Origin: Gordonia oryzae
GTDB taxonomy: Bacteria > Actinomycetota > Actinomycetes > Mycobacteriales > Mycobacteriaceae
NCBI RefSeq assembly: GCF_003797185.1
Contig: NZ_RKMH01000006.1
Span: forward strand, 124,001-188,000
DNA length: 64,000 bases
Reading direction: 5' to 3'
Under the pieces are notes generated by a model that was given only the letters and a program-made list of their open reading frames with translations, ran no database searches and was not told the DNA's origin. Of the stretch, positions 26,827 through 38,631 are shown one piece after another; within the stretch, counting starts at the first letter, position 1, and each line of letters starts with the position of its first letter. The position numbers and the translations under genes were made by a program.

Positions 26827-28025
26827 TCACCGCCGTCGTCACCGTCACACCGCATCAACGAGCGCTCGTTCGACGAGCACTGGGCCGGCTCGCCCCACCG
26901 GGTTCGCTCACCGTGCTCGGCGGGCTCATCGGCGCGCTCGTCGCCTTGTGGCCGGGCTCGTTGCCACGAGATGTCGTCACCGCAGCCGTCCTGAATGGCG
27001 TGTGCGTGGCGGTGATGACCGCGGTGGGTCGTGCGCTCGGGTCGGCACGGCCCGAACGGCTCATCATCTCATGGGCGCTCTACGCTCTCGCGGTCGCAGT
27101 CCTGGTGGCCGGGTCAATCGCAAACACCCTGTGGCAGAACATTCTCCGCAGTGATGTCGGAATCGCAGGCGTGGGGTCGGCATACCCTGCGGCGCTGACC
27201 GCGGCCGGGTGTGCGGGATTCGTCGCGGTCGCATGGTTCGGGCGCCGCGCTGCGATGGCGGCAACCGCAGCGCTCGCCACGGTCGTACTGTTTGCCATGC
27301 ACGCGACCTCGGCAGCCGCCGCGACCGATGCCACTGCCACGGCCGCCGACATCGACCGCGCGGCAACCCTTCTCACCGATTCGTGGGTTCGCGAGGGCGG
27401 TGTGCACCGTGGCGCGGTGGTGATCGCGGTACCCACCGGATCGGGGTGGGTCGACCCGCAGGCGACGACGGCGATTCGCGCACGCCTGCACGACGATGTG
27501 GAGTTCTTGTCGTTGCCGTACGCATCGGCGTCGTCCTGGCGGGTCTTCGTCTCCGACCGAGGCTCGGCCGCGACGGCGACCGTGGCCCTGCTACGCCACG
27601 TCCTCGACGCCCGCGAGTCACTGCCACCGGGCGTCCCTCGACCGCGGGTCTACCTCTACGGACAGAGCCTGGGCGCCCTCGGCGCCGACCGTGCGCGGGA
27701 GTGGGCGCAGGCCAGTCATCCCGGTGCGGTGGCGGGCACGGTGCTGGCCGGGGTCCCCGCCGACACCGTCGATCCGCGGGGTGGCGGGTCGTCGCGCATC
27801 GTGTTCGCCAACGCGTCCGACCCGGTCACCCGATGGTCGACGGCAGCGGTGTGGCGCCCACCGACACGCCCAGTGCAGACCAGGATCGTCGGTGCGCGGA
27901 TGCACAGCCCGCCGTGGCTGCCGGTGGTGTCGTTCGTGCAGACGTCGGTGGACCTACTCGGTGCACTCGACGGCCCCGTCGGGACCGGGCACCGCTACGG
28001 GCCCGAACAGGGCGCGCTGCCGTGA
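26823..28025 (+). CDS. Membrane alpha/beta-hydrolase (Abhydrolase_9 type)
   Basis: A 400-residue membrane-anchored hydrolase. The N-terminal half has about four helices (SLTVLGGLIGALVALW, AVLNGVCVAVMTAVG, IISWALYALAVAVLVAGSIA, ALATVVLFAMHATSAAA). The C-terminal half has the family features VVIAVPTGSGWVDPQATTAI, the SWRVFVSDRG stretch and nucleophile elbow LYGQSLGALGA with Ser282, placed outside the membrane by topology. It is co-translated (ATGA overlap) with the phospholipase A2-like gene, which suggests joint action on envelope or exogenous lipids. Substrate unknown. Confidence 0.85.
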   Translation: MITAVVTVTPHQRALVRRALGRLAPPGSLTVLGGLIGALVALWPGSLPRDVVTAAVLNGVCVAVMTAVGRALGSARPERLIISWALYALAVAVLVAGSIANTLWQNILRSDVGIAGVGSAYPAALTAAGCAGFVAVAWFGRRAAMAATAALATVVLFAMHATSAAAATDATATAADIDRAATLLTDSWVREGGVHRGAVVIAVPTGSGWVDPQATTAIRARLHDDVEFLSLPYASASSWRVFVSDRGSAATATVALLRHVLDARESLPPGVPRPRVYLYGQSLGALGADRAREWAQASHPGAVAGTVLAGVPADTVDPRGGGSSRIVFANASDPVTRWSTAAVWRPPTRPVQTRIVGARMHSPPWLPVVSFVQTSVDLLGALDGPVGTGHRYGPEQGALP

Positions 28026-28037
28026 TACCGAGCAGAG

Positions 28038-29531
28038 CTACGCGATCGGTCCACGGGCGGCTTCGTAGGCCGCCCCCACGCGGTAAAGCCGGTCGTCGGC
28101 GAGTGCCGGAGCCATAATCTGCAACCCGACGGGCAGCCCGTCGTCGGCCGAGACACCCGACGGCACCGACATCGCCGCGACACCGGCGAGGTTCACCGGA
28201 AGCGTCGCCAGGTCGAACAGATACATCGCGAGCGGATCGTCGACCTTCTCGCCGATCCGGAACGCGGTGGTCGGGGTGGTCGGTGAGACCAGGACGTCGA
28301 CCTTGTCGAAAGCGGCGTCGAAGTCGGCGGCGATAAGGGTCCGCACCTTCTGCGCCTGGCCGTAATAGGCGTCGTAGTAGCCCGAGGACAGTGCGTAGGT
28401 CCCGATCATGATGCGACGCTTGACCTCCGGGCCGAAACCGGCTTCCCGGGTGAGGGCCATGACCTCTTCGGCACTGTGGTGGCCGTCGTCGCCGACGCGG
28501 AGTCCGTAGCGCATGGCGTCGAAGCGCGCGAGGTTGCTCGACACCTCGCTGGGCAGGATCAGGTAGTACGCACCGAGCGCATAGGTGAAGTGCGGGCACG
28601 ACACCTCGACGACCTGCGCCCCGCGCGCGGTCAGCTCGACGACGGCCTGTTCGAAGGAGGCGAGTACCCCGGGCTGGTAGCCCTCCCCCTGCAGTTCACG
28701 GACGACGCCCACGCGCACTCCGCTCAGATCGCCGGCCGCACCGGCCTTCGCCGCGCCGACCACATCCGGGACGGGGGCGTCGATCGACGTGGAGTCACGC
28801 GGGTCGTGACCGGCGATGATCTCGTGGAGCAGTGCGGTGTCGAGCACGGTGCGCGCACACGGGCCACCCTGGTCGAGCGACGAGGCGCACGCGACGAGCC
28901 CGTACCGGGAGACCGTGCCGTAGGTCGGCTTGACGCCGACGGTGGCGGTGACCGCAGCGGGTTGGCGGATCGATCCACCGGTATCGGTGCCGATGGCCAG
29001 CGGGGCCTGGAACGAGGCGAGTGCCGCAGCACTACCGCCGCCCGAGCCGCCGGGAATCCTGGTGACGTCCCAGGGATTTCGCGTCACCTGGTAGGCGGAG
29101 TTCTCGGTGGAACTACCCATCGCGAACTCGTCCATGTTGGTCTTGCCGAGGATTGGCAGCCCGGCCGAGCGCAGTCGTTCGGTGACGGTCGCGTCGTACG
29201 GGGGCACCCAGCCTTCGAGGATCTTCGACCCGCAGGTGGTCGGCGCATCGGTGGTGGTGAAGACGTCCTTGAGGGCGATCGGTACACCGGCCAGTGGCGA
29301 GCTGGCCTCGCCCGCGGCGATGGCTTCGTCGGCAGCCTTGGCCGCCACCAGCGCTTGCGGACCATTGACATGCAGGAATGCGCCCAGCTGGTCGTCGATC
29401 TCGGCGATGCGATCGAGATGCGCCGAGGTCACCTCAACCGAGGAGACCTCGCCGGCGGCGATCTTGGCGCCCAGCTCCGCGGCGGTGAGGCCGGTGATCT
29501 CGGTGGACATACGGGTCGACGGCGCGCTCAC
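28038..29531 (-). CDS. gatA: Asp-tRNA(Asn)/Glu-tRNA(Gln) amidotransferase subunit A
   Basis: Glutaminase/amidase subunit of GatCAB. The amidase-signature triad is complete: Lys88 ([11 protein letters not shown]), cis-Ser163 ([15 protein letters not shown]) and nucleophile Ser187 ([14 protein letters not shown]). Length is 497 residues. GTG 29531 is taken as start because GTGA overlaps the gatC stop; MSTEITG seven codons later is an alternative. The C-terminal half has [20 protein letters not shown] and [14 protein letters not shown], typical of GatA. It is in an operon with gatC (Rv3012c-Rv3011c order). Confidence 0.97.
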   Translation of the reverse strand: MSAPSTRMSTEITGLTAAELGAKIAAGEVSSVEVTSAHLDRIAEIDDQLGAFLHVNGPQALVAAKAADEAIAAGEASSPLAGVPIALKDVFTTTDAPTTCGSKILEGWVPPYDATVTERLRSAGLPILGKTNMDEFAMGSSTENSAYQVTRNPWDVTRIPGGSGGGSAAALASFQAPLAIGTDTGGSIRQPAAVTATVGVKPTYGTVSRYGLVACASSLDQGGPCARTVLDTALLHEIIAGHDPRDSTSIDAPVPDVVGAAKAGAAGDLSGVRVGVVRELQGEGYQPGVLASFEQAVVELTARGAQVVEVSCPHFTYALGAYYLILPSEVSSNLARFDAMRYGLRVGDDGHHSAEEVMALTREAGFGPEVKRRIMIGTYALSSGYYDAYYGQAQKVRTLIAADFDAAFDKVDVLVSPTTPTTAFRIGEKVDDPLAMYLFDLATLPVNLAGVAAMSVPSGVSADDGLPVGLQIMAPALADDRLYRVGAAYEAARGPIA

Positions 29532-29887
29532 TGTTCCTCCCCCAGGATCTGCGGGACCGCGAAACGATCCTGCTCGACGGCGGGCGCCCCGGACAGCGCC
29601 TGCTCGGTGGTCAGCCCCGGTACGGCCAGATCGGGACGCAGCACATTGGCCAGCGCCGCCGGATGGGCGGTCGGCGGCACGTCGTCGGCGGCCACCTCCG
29701 ACACCTGCGCGACATGGGCGAGAATCGAATCGAGTTGCTGCGCATAGACATCGAGTTCGTCCTCGCTCAGCGCCAGCCGCGACAGTCGGGCCAGATGCGC
29801 AACCTCGTCGCGGGTGATCGCAGATCCGGTGGACGCGGACCCGGAGTCCGCAGACCCCGTGCTCGCGGACTCTGAGTCCCCTGCCAT
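29528..29887 (-). CDS. gatC: Asp-tRNA(Asn)/Glu-tRNA(Gln) amidotransferase subunit C
   Basis: Small linker subunit that wraps GatA and GatB. The 119-residue protein has the conserved [20 protein letters not shown] and the C-terminal [17 protein letters not shown] region. Its N-terminus adds an unusual run of Ser, Gly, Ala and Thr (residues 5-23, [19 protein letters not shown]), an internal partial repeat that is normally absent, GatC being about 100 residues. ATG 29887 follows GGAAGGA, which supports the long form. Confidence 0.95.
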   Translation of the reverse strand: MAGDSESASTGSADSGSASTGSAITRDEVAHLARLSRLALSEDELDVYAQQLDSILAHVAQVSEVAADDVPPTAHPAALANVLRPDLAVPGLTTEQALSGAPAVEQDRFAVPQILGEEQ

Positions 29888-29994
29888 GTCGATTGTGTCC
29901 TTCCGTGCCGGATCTCGCCGGGCCCCATGCGTCATGGACCCGATGTCGCTGCGGCCGGTTGCCGACCGGCGACCCCACCAAGCCTAGGCCACGG

Positions 29995-30496
29995 TCAGCG
30001 CGGCCATCGCGCCAGGCGGGCAGTGATCCACGGCAAAAGCATGGACACCATCAGCGGGGTGCTGCTCGGCGTGGCGAGCGACGTCTTGAGCACCAACGGC
30101 AGATCACCGAGATGGGCAATCACCAGATGAGTGATCGACACCGACAACGGGAAGTATCCCAGCCAGCTGGTGATCGCTTGCGTCCAGCGCGGCGGCGGCA
30201 CACCGAACACGCGGACCGCATGGGTCAGACGGGATTGCGGTTCGAACCATGCCCCGGTACCCGAGAGTCGATGCGTGGCGAATTCGACCGCCACGCCCCT
30301 CACCTCGCGCCGGCCATGCGCGGCGAACCGGAGTTCGGTCCCAGTCGTCGAGCGCCAGCCGGTCGGCGAACCGATAGACGACGGGGTACTCGACGGGATG
30401 TTGTGGCGACCGCAACCAGCCACCCCGGAGAAAATCGGGAGGTTCGTGCCGGCGCGATTCCGGCGTCGGTTCGGTCACCGTGCAGCGCCGCCGCAT
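29995..30496 (-). pseudogene. Decayed antibiotic-biosynthesis-monooxygenase-type membrane protein
   Basis: Two overlapping frames give complementary halves of one protein. From 30477 one reads TVTEPTPESRRHEPPDFLRG, then PVVYRFADRLALDDWDRTPV (an ABM-type ferredoxin-fold pattern). From about 30310 the next frame continues VEFATHRLSGTGAWFEPQ, then PPPRWTQAITSWLGYFPLSV and two C-terminal membrane helices to the stop at 29995. This matches actinobacterial ABM-domain membrane proteins, which end in PPRWK-type and two-helix sequence. One base change in length near 30300-30320 splits them, and the normal N-terminal strand is also missing. It is probably a relic. Confidence 0.6.
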
Positions 30497-30633
30497 CGGG
30501 AAGTAATTAGATGGACGTAGGATCTCCTGGCGTGATCATCGTCACGAACAGGTGGCTCGCATGCTGCCGCACGTGCGCCCGCACCCAAGCACCGGCCGCC
30601 CGTCCTCGGCAGCCCCGCTGGGCCGGTGCGACA

Positions 30634-31302
30634 ATGGCGGCCGTGTCCTACCTGCTTCGGGTGTACCTCCACGACCGGCCGGGAAGTCTCGGTCTACTTG
30701 CCGTCCAGCTCGGCTCGGTCGGCGCCGATATCTTGTCCCTCGAGGTCGTCGAGCGCGCGGACGGCTATGCCGTCGATGACCTCGTGGTCGAGGTGGCGCC
30801 CGGCTCACTGCCGGACACGCTGATCACCGCCGCAGAGAAGGTCAAGGGGGTCCGGGTGGACTCGATCCGCCCGTACTCCGGAGTGCTCGACACCCATCGC
30901 GAGCTGGAATTGGTCGATCAGGTTGCCACTGCACTCGACGACCGGCTGCAGGTACTGGTCGACAACGCGCCTCGCGTGCTGCGGGTGTCGTGGGCGACGG
31001 TGCTGACCCGGGCCGCGGGCGGTGTGCTGCAGTTGTTCGGCAGCTCCGGTGCGCCCGAGACGCATGCTTCAACCGTGGACTGGCTCCCGCTGCAGAGCGC
31101 TGTCCGACTCGACTCCGACGCCGACTGGGTACCCCAAGGTTGGCAGGAGATGGACACCCGGCTGGCGGCCGCCCCGCTCGGTGATGGATCGAAGGCAATC
31201 CTGTTGGGACGCATCGGCGGACCAGACTTCCGGCCGTCGGAGATCGCGCGTCTCGGTTATCTCGCGGGGATCGTGTCCACCGTGTTGCGCGCGGAGTCCT
31301 GA
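30634..31302 (+). CDS. ACT-domain amino-acid-binding protein (Rv3013-like)
   Basis: A 222-residue cytoplasmic protein with an N-terminal ACT domain (SYLLRVYLHDRPGSLGLLAV, then GADILSLEVVERADGYAVDD), a regulatory fold that binds amino acids. The C-terminal half is alpha/beta, with DNAPRVLRVSWATVLTRAAG and PSEIARLGYLAGIVSTVL, and resembles the GAF-like half of mycobacterial Rv3013. ATG 30634 or GTG 30643 (VSYLLRV) are both possible starts; the second lies where homologues begin. It is adjacent to gatCA and convergent to ligA, the same order as in M. tuberculosis. Ligand and target are unknown. Confidence 0.85.
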   Translation: MAAVSYLLRVYLHDRPGSLGLLAVQLGSVGADILSLEVVERADGYAVDDLVVEVAPGSLPDTLITAAEKVKGVRVDSIRPYSGVLDTHRELELVDQVATALDDRLQVLVDNAPRVLRVSWATVLTRAAGGVLQLFGSSGAPETHASTVDWLPLQSAVRLDSDADWVPQGWQEMDTRLAAAPLGDGSKAILLGRIGGPDFRPSEIARLGYLAGIVSTVLRAES

Positions 31303-31654
31303 GCGTCCGTGTCCGAGAACACCATTCCGTCTGAGCACCAACCCGACGGATTGCCGACCGGCCAGGTAACTGCGACGACCGCCGGCCACCTCGACGCCCG
31401 GCGGGTCTGGCACCACCCCTCTCAAAGTCGACGACTCCACGCTACGAGCCGGAATGCCCAAGTGTCGTCGATGGGTATCGGATTCTGCTCGCGGACACCA
31501 CGGTGGCGTCCAGGTGGCGTCCGCGTCGGTGACCGCGCCTGCGGGCCCGGCGCATGGCGACCGTGTGCCGGCCAGGTGGTTCACCGGGCCTGCAGTGTCT
31601 CCCCTCCAGGCACTGTGAGGGCCGCACACGGTCTCCGATATCCGGACCGCGATC
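31303..31654. other. Gap with possible DUF427 remnant
   Basis: These 352 bases lie between convergent stops. A plus-strand frame from GTG 31309 is open, but its codon pattern is poor. Pieces in different plus-strand frames (DARRVWHHPSQSRR near 31395; YEPECPSVVDGYRILLADTT near 31443) recall the RVW-YPRPP and V-GG-ADTT parts of DUF427 proteins. I treat this as a weak hint of a decayed gene. No RNA gene was seen. Confidence 0.25.
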
Positions 31655-34386
<2,732 letters not shown>

Positions 34387-34407
34387 CCGCTCCGGCGACT
34401 ATCACCA

Positions 34408-34717
34408 CTACCAAGGCGGCGCGCGATGCCCATCGCGCAGACCGATCTCAGCGGCCAGCAAGGTCCCGCTGCACACGGTGACCACCCACCGCGCTCGGCG
34501 TGCCGCGGCGCGACTCCCACGTCATCGTTTCGGCGCAATGCCGGGCCTCGACGAGGCCGATCCCCCGGTAAGACCACAGCGTCGATCGGCGTGTCGGGGG
34601 CCGGCAGCGGGTACGCGGCGACATCGAGGCCGACACCGGAGGAGACCGGCCGATCCCCACCGACACCATCGAGCTCTCGTAACCTGCCAGCGCCACATCA
34701 CGACCAGCATGCACCAG
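34408..34717 (-). pseudogene. Decayed GlxA-type (DJ-1/PfpI) regulator fragment
   Basis: Three minus-strand pieces in three frames match successive parts of the DJ-1/PfpI domain of AraC-type GlxA regulators: LVHAGRDVALAGYESSMVSV from 34717, then GVGLDVAAYPLPAPDTPIDA with VVLPG following from 34637, then VVTVCSGTLLAAEIGLRDGH from 34486, ending at a TAG at 34408. In intact relatives the last part reads VSVCTGAFLLAEAGLLDGRR. At least two frameshifts separate them, and no AraC DNA-binding domain follows. The remaining gap from 34387 to 34977 holds nothing else I recognise. Confidence 0.6.
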
Positions 34718-34977
34718 CGACGCCGAGGACCACCACTGATTACGTCACGGTCCATGGTGCCGAACGCCTGCGATGGCGTCCCGGACGAAGCTCCCATCAG
34801 GACACGCCCAGCCCGGCACCCTCGATCGGACGCAACCCCCGTCATGCGCCCACCGGAATCGTCCGTCCCAGTCCTGATCGCGATCATCGTGCGGACCGCG
34901 TTCGGTCCGGTATGCAGCAGCGTGCAGTTCGGCAAGTGAGCTGGCCAGCATCAAAGAAGTCGACTGAGGCGAGCACC

Positions 34978-35997
34978 TCACAGCGCGTCGGGATCAGCGG
35001 ACAGCAACTCCCCGGCGCGTGCGCAGATGCTCAGCGCGGTGCGCGCCCAGTCCGGGGACGCTCCGGCCAGCCCACATGTCGGGGTGACGATCACGTTGTC
35101 CGACAGCACTTTTCGGCCCAGGCCGATGCGGTCGACCAACTCGGCGAGGGTGGTCGCGACCGTCTCGGCATGGATGGCGGAGTCTGCGTGGCCGCCCGGC
35201 AGGACCCCGGCGACGAGAACATCGCCGCGGTCGATCAGGCCGCCGATCCCATCGAGTGCCGCGGTGTCCGCAGATCCGATGCCCGTGACGTCGATGCTGT
35301 ACGCCACATCCGGGAGTGCGTGCACGAGATCCCATCTCGGCGCGCCGCAGTTGTGCACGATCACCGGTACGTCGAGGCGCTCACGCACCGAGCGCAAGGC
35401 CTCGGCGACGTCGGCGACCGGGACCGGCGGGATGACGTCGAGCCGGGTCAGTGGCGGCACCCGACCGTCGATCACGGTCCCCACCATCGGCTCGTCGAGC
35501 TGCACGATCACCGAGGCACCCAGCCGGCGACGGATCTCGCCGACCAACCCGGCGAGCCCCTCGGCACCGGACTCGACGAGATCGCGCAGCGCACCCCGAT
35601 CGCGAATGGCTTTGTGCCCGTTGACGAGTTCGATGGAGGCGGCCAACGTGAACGGCCCGGCGACCGCGACCTTCACCGGCCGTCCGGTGCCGATGAAACC
35701 GGCAGCATCCCAGATCTCCTCGATCGCGTCGAGATCCGCGGCGAGGAACCCACGGGCACGTCGCGCCACCGAGGAGCCACGGGCGCCGAGCCGGTAACCC
35801 CAGGTGGCCGAGTCAATCGGGAGGTCGACGAGCACCGCGGCCATCCGCCCGATCATGTCCGCACCGATTCCGCGAGCCGGCAACTCGGCGAGATGGGCGA
35901 AGTCGAGTTCGCCGTTGATGATCCTCGCCGCCTCGCGCGGATCGGTGCCCGGCATCGAACCGACACCCGTTCCCACCCCGGTGGGCAGATCGGTCAT
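34978..35997 (-). CDS. Cobalamin-independent methionine synthase-like (MetE C-terminal domain) protein
   Basis: A 339-residue protein made only of a MetE-type catalytic barrel, corresponding to Rv3015c in M. tuberculosis. Putative zinc ligands are visible: His215 and Cys217 in VPVIVHNCGAP and Cys308 in TPTCGLAGASPDWA. VAGPFTLAASIELVNG and VIVQLDEPMVGTV are further barrel strands. Stand-alone barrels of this kind transfer methyl groups from unknown donors; true methionine synthase activity is not assured because the N-terminal MetE half is absent. ATG 35997 (MTDLPTGVGTGVGSMPGTDP) lies four bases after the mnmA stop, so the genes form an operon. Confidence 0.88.
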   Translation of the reverse strand: MTDLPTGVGTGVGSMPGTDPREAARIINGELDFAHLAELPARGIGADMIGRMAAVLVDLPIDSATWGYRLGARGSSVARRARGFLAADLDAIEEIWDAAGFIGTGRPVKVAVAGPFTLAASIELVNGHKAIRDRGALRDLVESGAEGLAGLVGEIRRRLGASVIVQLDEPMVGTVIDGRVPPLTRLDVIPPVPVADVAEALRSVRERLDVPVIVHNCGAPRWDLVHALPDVAYSIDVTGIGSADTAALDGIGGLIDRGDVLVAGVLPGGHADSAIHAETVATTLAELVDRIGLGRKVLSDNVIVTPTCGLAGASPDWARTALSICARAGELLSADPDAL

Positions 35998-36001
35998 CGG
36001 T

Positions 36002-37141
36002 CTACTCGGCGAGCGACGCCGACACCGGTCGGGCCGCAGATCCCGGGCGCGACGACGTGGAAGCGATTCGGCCCGAACCGAGTACGAGATCACCGTAGTC
36101 GGGATCGGGGAGATACAGCACCGCGGCCTGCCCACGCGCGACACCGGTCAACGGCTCGCCCAGCGCGATCTCGATGCAGGGACCGTCGGGGCCCTCAACC
36201 GGGGTGGCCACCGCGGGAGCCAGCCCGCCGTGCGCGCGCACCTGAACGATCACCTCGACGGGGCCCTCGGGCGCATCTCCGGAGGTCCACACCGCGTTGC
36301 GGGTACGTATCGAATGCACCTGCAGATGCTCCTCGGAGCCCACGGCGACCGTGCCGGTCTCGGGATCGATGTCGGTGACATAGCGCGGACGACCGTCGAC
36401 TGCGGGCGCCTCGATACCGAGTCCCTTGCGTTGGCCGATCGTGAAGCCGTGCACCCCGTCGTGATCGGCCAACCGCTCACCGGTCCCGGCGTCGACGACC
36501 GCACCCGGCCGCACGCCGATGCGTGCGCCGAGAAAAGCACGGGTGTCCCCGGTGGGGATGAAGCAGATGTCATGCGAATCCGGCTTGGCGGCCACCGACA
36601 ATCCCCGTCGCGCGGCCTCGGCACGGATCGCGGGTTTGGGCGTGTCGCCGACCGGGAACATCGCACGGTCGAGCTGGTCCCGGGTGAGCACAGCCAGGAC
36701 GTAGGACTGGTCCTTGTCCGGATCGACGGCCCGACGCAGCTGTCCTCCGGACAGGCGCGCGTAGTGGCCGGTGGCCAGCGCGTCGAAGCCCAGGGCCATC
36801 GCCTTGTCGGCCAGCGCCGCGAATTTGATCTTCTCGTTGCAGGTCAGGCACGGATTCGGGGTCTGACCCGCGGCGTAGGCGGCGACGAACTCGTCGATGA
36901 CGTCGTCCTTGAAGCGATCGGCGAAGTCCCACACGTAGAACGGGATTCCCAGGACGTCGGCGGCGCGGCGGGCATCGTCGGCGTCTTCACGTGAACAGCA
37001 CCCCCGCGAGCCGGTGCGCAGGGCGCCCGGAGCGGTCGACAGCGCAAGATGCACGCCGACGACGTCGTGACCGGCGTCGACGGCACGCGCGGCGGCAACC
37101 GCCGAGTCGACGCCTCCGCTCATGGCTGCCAGGACTCGCAT
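36002..37141 (-). CDS. mnmA: tRNA-specific 2-thiouridylase
   Basis: ATP-dependent thiolation of the wobble uridine of tRNA Lys/Glu/Gln. The 379-residue protein has the PP-loop [20 protein letters not shown], first catalytic cysteine Cys101 in [31 protein letters not shown], and second cysteine Cys193 in DICFIPTGD, then the beta-barrel domains. ATG 37141 overlaps the iscS stop by one base (TGATG), so the sulfur donor and the tRNA thiolase are co-translated. The upstream extension of the frame lies inside iscS. Confidence 0.97.
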   Translation of the reverse strand: MRVLAAMSGGVDSAVAAARAVDAGHDVVGVHLALSTAPGALRTGSRGCCSREDADDARRAADVLGIPFYVWDFADRFKDDVIDEFVAAYAAGQTPNPCLTCNEKIKFAALADKAMALGFDALATGHYARLSGGQLRRAVDPDKDQSYVLAVLTRDQLDRAMFPVGDTPKPAIRAEAARRGLSVAAKPDSHDICFIPTGDTRAFLGARIGVRPGAVVDAGTGERLADHDGVHGFTIGQRKGLGIEAPAVDGRPRYVTDIDPETGTVAVGSEEHLQVHSIRTRNAVWTSGDAPEGPVEVIVQVRAHGGLAPAVATPVEGPDGPCIEIALGEPLTGVARGQAAVLYLPDPDYGDLVLGSGRIASTSSRPGSAARPVSASLAE

Positions 37142-38346
37142 CACTGTGTCCGTCCGCCGGGCGCCGACACCAGTCCGGCAACGCGGGCACGCTCGACCAC
37201 CTCGCCGATGATGTCGGCGACGGTCTCGATGTCCGAACGGGTCGTGCTCGGGGCCAACGAGAACCGCAGGGAGCCGCGGGCCTCGGCCATGTTCAGACCC
37301 ATTGCCAACAGGACGTGGCTGGCCTGCGCGACGCCCGCCGTACACGCCGAACCGGTCGAGCACTCGACGCCGTTGGCGTCGAGCAGCATCAGCATCGAAT
37401 CCCCTTCGCATCCTTCGAAGGACACGTGGACGTTACCCGGAAGCCGACGCTCGTCGCGCGGTCCGTTGGCGAACGTGCCGGGAATGTCGAGGATGGTGGC
37501 GAACAATTCGTCGCGCAGTGCGGCGACCGCGACCATCGATTCGGGTAGCTCGGCGGTGGCGATCCGCAGGGCAGTTGCCATTCCGACGGCCGCAGCGACC
37601 GACTGTGTGCCCGAGCGGACATCGCGCTCGTGGCCTCCGCCGTGGGCCAGCGGCACACACGCCACGTCGCGGCCGAGTAGTAGTGCGCCGACACCCTGCG
37701 GACCGCCGAATTTGTGGGCGGCCACACTCAAAGCCGACAACCCACTCGCCCCGAAGTCGACGGGGATGTGCCCGACGGCCTGCACCGCGTCGGAGTGCAT
37801 GGGGATGCCGAACTCGGTGGCGATCGCGACCAGCTCGGCGATCGGTTCGATCGTCCCGACCTCGTTGTTGGCCCACATGATCGACACCAGGGCGGTCTCG
37901 TCAGCGTGCGCGGCGAGTTCGGCGCGCAATGCGGCAGGCGAGACGAACCCTGCGTCGTCGACTGGCAAGACGACCAGTTCGGCGCCCTGCGTGGCCAGCC
38001 ATTGCGCCGAGTCGACGATCGCGTGGTGCTCGATGGACGAGATGACGACCCGACGGCGTCGGTCATCGGTCTGACGTCGCGCCCAGTAGATTCCCTTGAC
38101 CGCAAGGTTGTCTGCCTCGGTACCCCCGCTGGTAAAGATCACCTCCGACGGCCGCGCACCGAGCGAGGCCGCGATCGTCTCCCTGGCCTCCTCGAGCAGA
38201 CGCCGCGCCCACCGACCAGCCCCGTGCAGCGACGAGGCGTTGCCGGGCTGGGCGTAGACGGCGTTCATCGCCTCGATGGCCTCGGGCAGCATCAAGGTCG
38301 AGGCGGCGTGATCGAGGTAGACGGGGGCTCGGGTGGGCGTGGACAT
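37141..38346 (-). CDS. iscS: Cysteine desulfurase
   Basis: PLP enzyme releasing sulfur from cysteine for tRNA thiolation and Fe-S assembly. The 401-residue protein shows [44 protein letters not shown], the PLP lysine Lys212 in [16 protein letters not shown], and the persulfide cysteine Cys335 in [12 protein letters not shown]. It is close to the class I IscS/NifS group by its loop. The gene precedes mnmA, as Rv3025c precedes Rv3024c. ATG 38346 gives [15 protein letters not shown], the normal start. Confidence 0.96.
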   Translation of the reverse strand: MSTPTRAPVYLDHAASTLMLPEAIEAMNAVYAQPGNASSLHGAGRWARRLLEEARETIAASLGARPSEVIFTSGGTEADNLAVKGIYWARRQTDDRRRRVVISSIEHHAIVDSAQWLATQGAELVVLPVDDAGFVSPAALRAELAAHADETALVSIMWANNEVGTIEPIAELVAIATEFGIPMHSDAVQAVGHIPVDFGASGLSALSVAAHKFGGPQGVGALLLGRDVACVPLAHGGGHERDVRSGTQSVAAAVGMATALRIATAELPESMVAVAALRDELFATILDIPGTFANGPRDERRLPGNVHVSFEGCEGDSMLMLLDANGVECSTGSACTAGVAQASHVLLAMGLNMAEARGSLRFSLAPSTTRSDIETVADIIGEVVERARVAGLVSAPGGRTQ

Positions 38347-38631
38347 GTCATTGCCAAGGATAGACGCGCGCGGGGGCCCCACCAATTCCACATCGGCCCG
38401 ATATTCTCGACGACCCGAGATTCTCAACGCGCCGCGTCCCCTCGCGCGGATACCCCGAGACGCTCAGCACCTCCCCGATGTGGAGAACATGGTGAAGATC
38501 GTGGCAGGCCGAAAGCGCGGTAAAGCCAGGCGAAGGTGTCCTCGTCATACACCGTGCGCACAGCATCGGCGGACGCCGCGAGCATCGCGCTCGGTGTCAT
38601 TGCCTCGGCACGTTCTTTCCGAGTCTCTTGG
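38347..38631. other. Non-coding or decayed spacer upstream of iscS
   Basis: On the minus strand a stretch of about 35 codons (AMTPSAMLAASADAVRTVYD, then EDTFAWLYRAFG, near 38510-38620) has good codon character but shifts frame near 38510 and continues as an unrelated-looking frame. I do not recognise a family. It is probably a gene remnant. Confidence 0.25.

Noticed and set aside
34522-34981. Two overlapping minus-strand frames (about 138 and 79 codons) starting near 34935 and 34981
   Set aside because: Codon character is poor and the recognisable regulator motifs switch frame within the region, so no intact gene is called.
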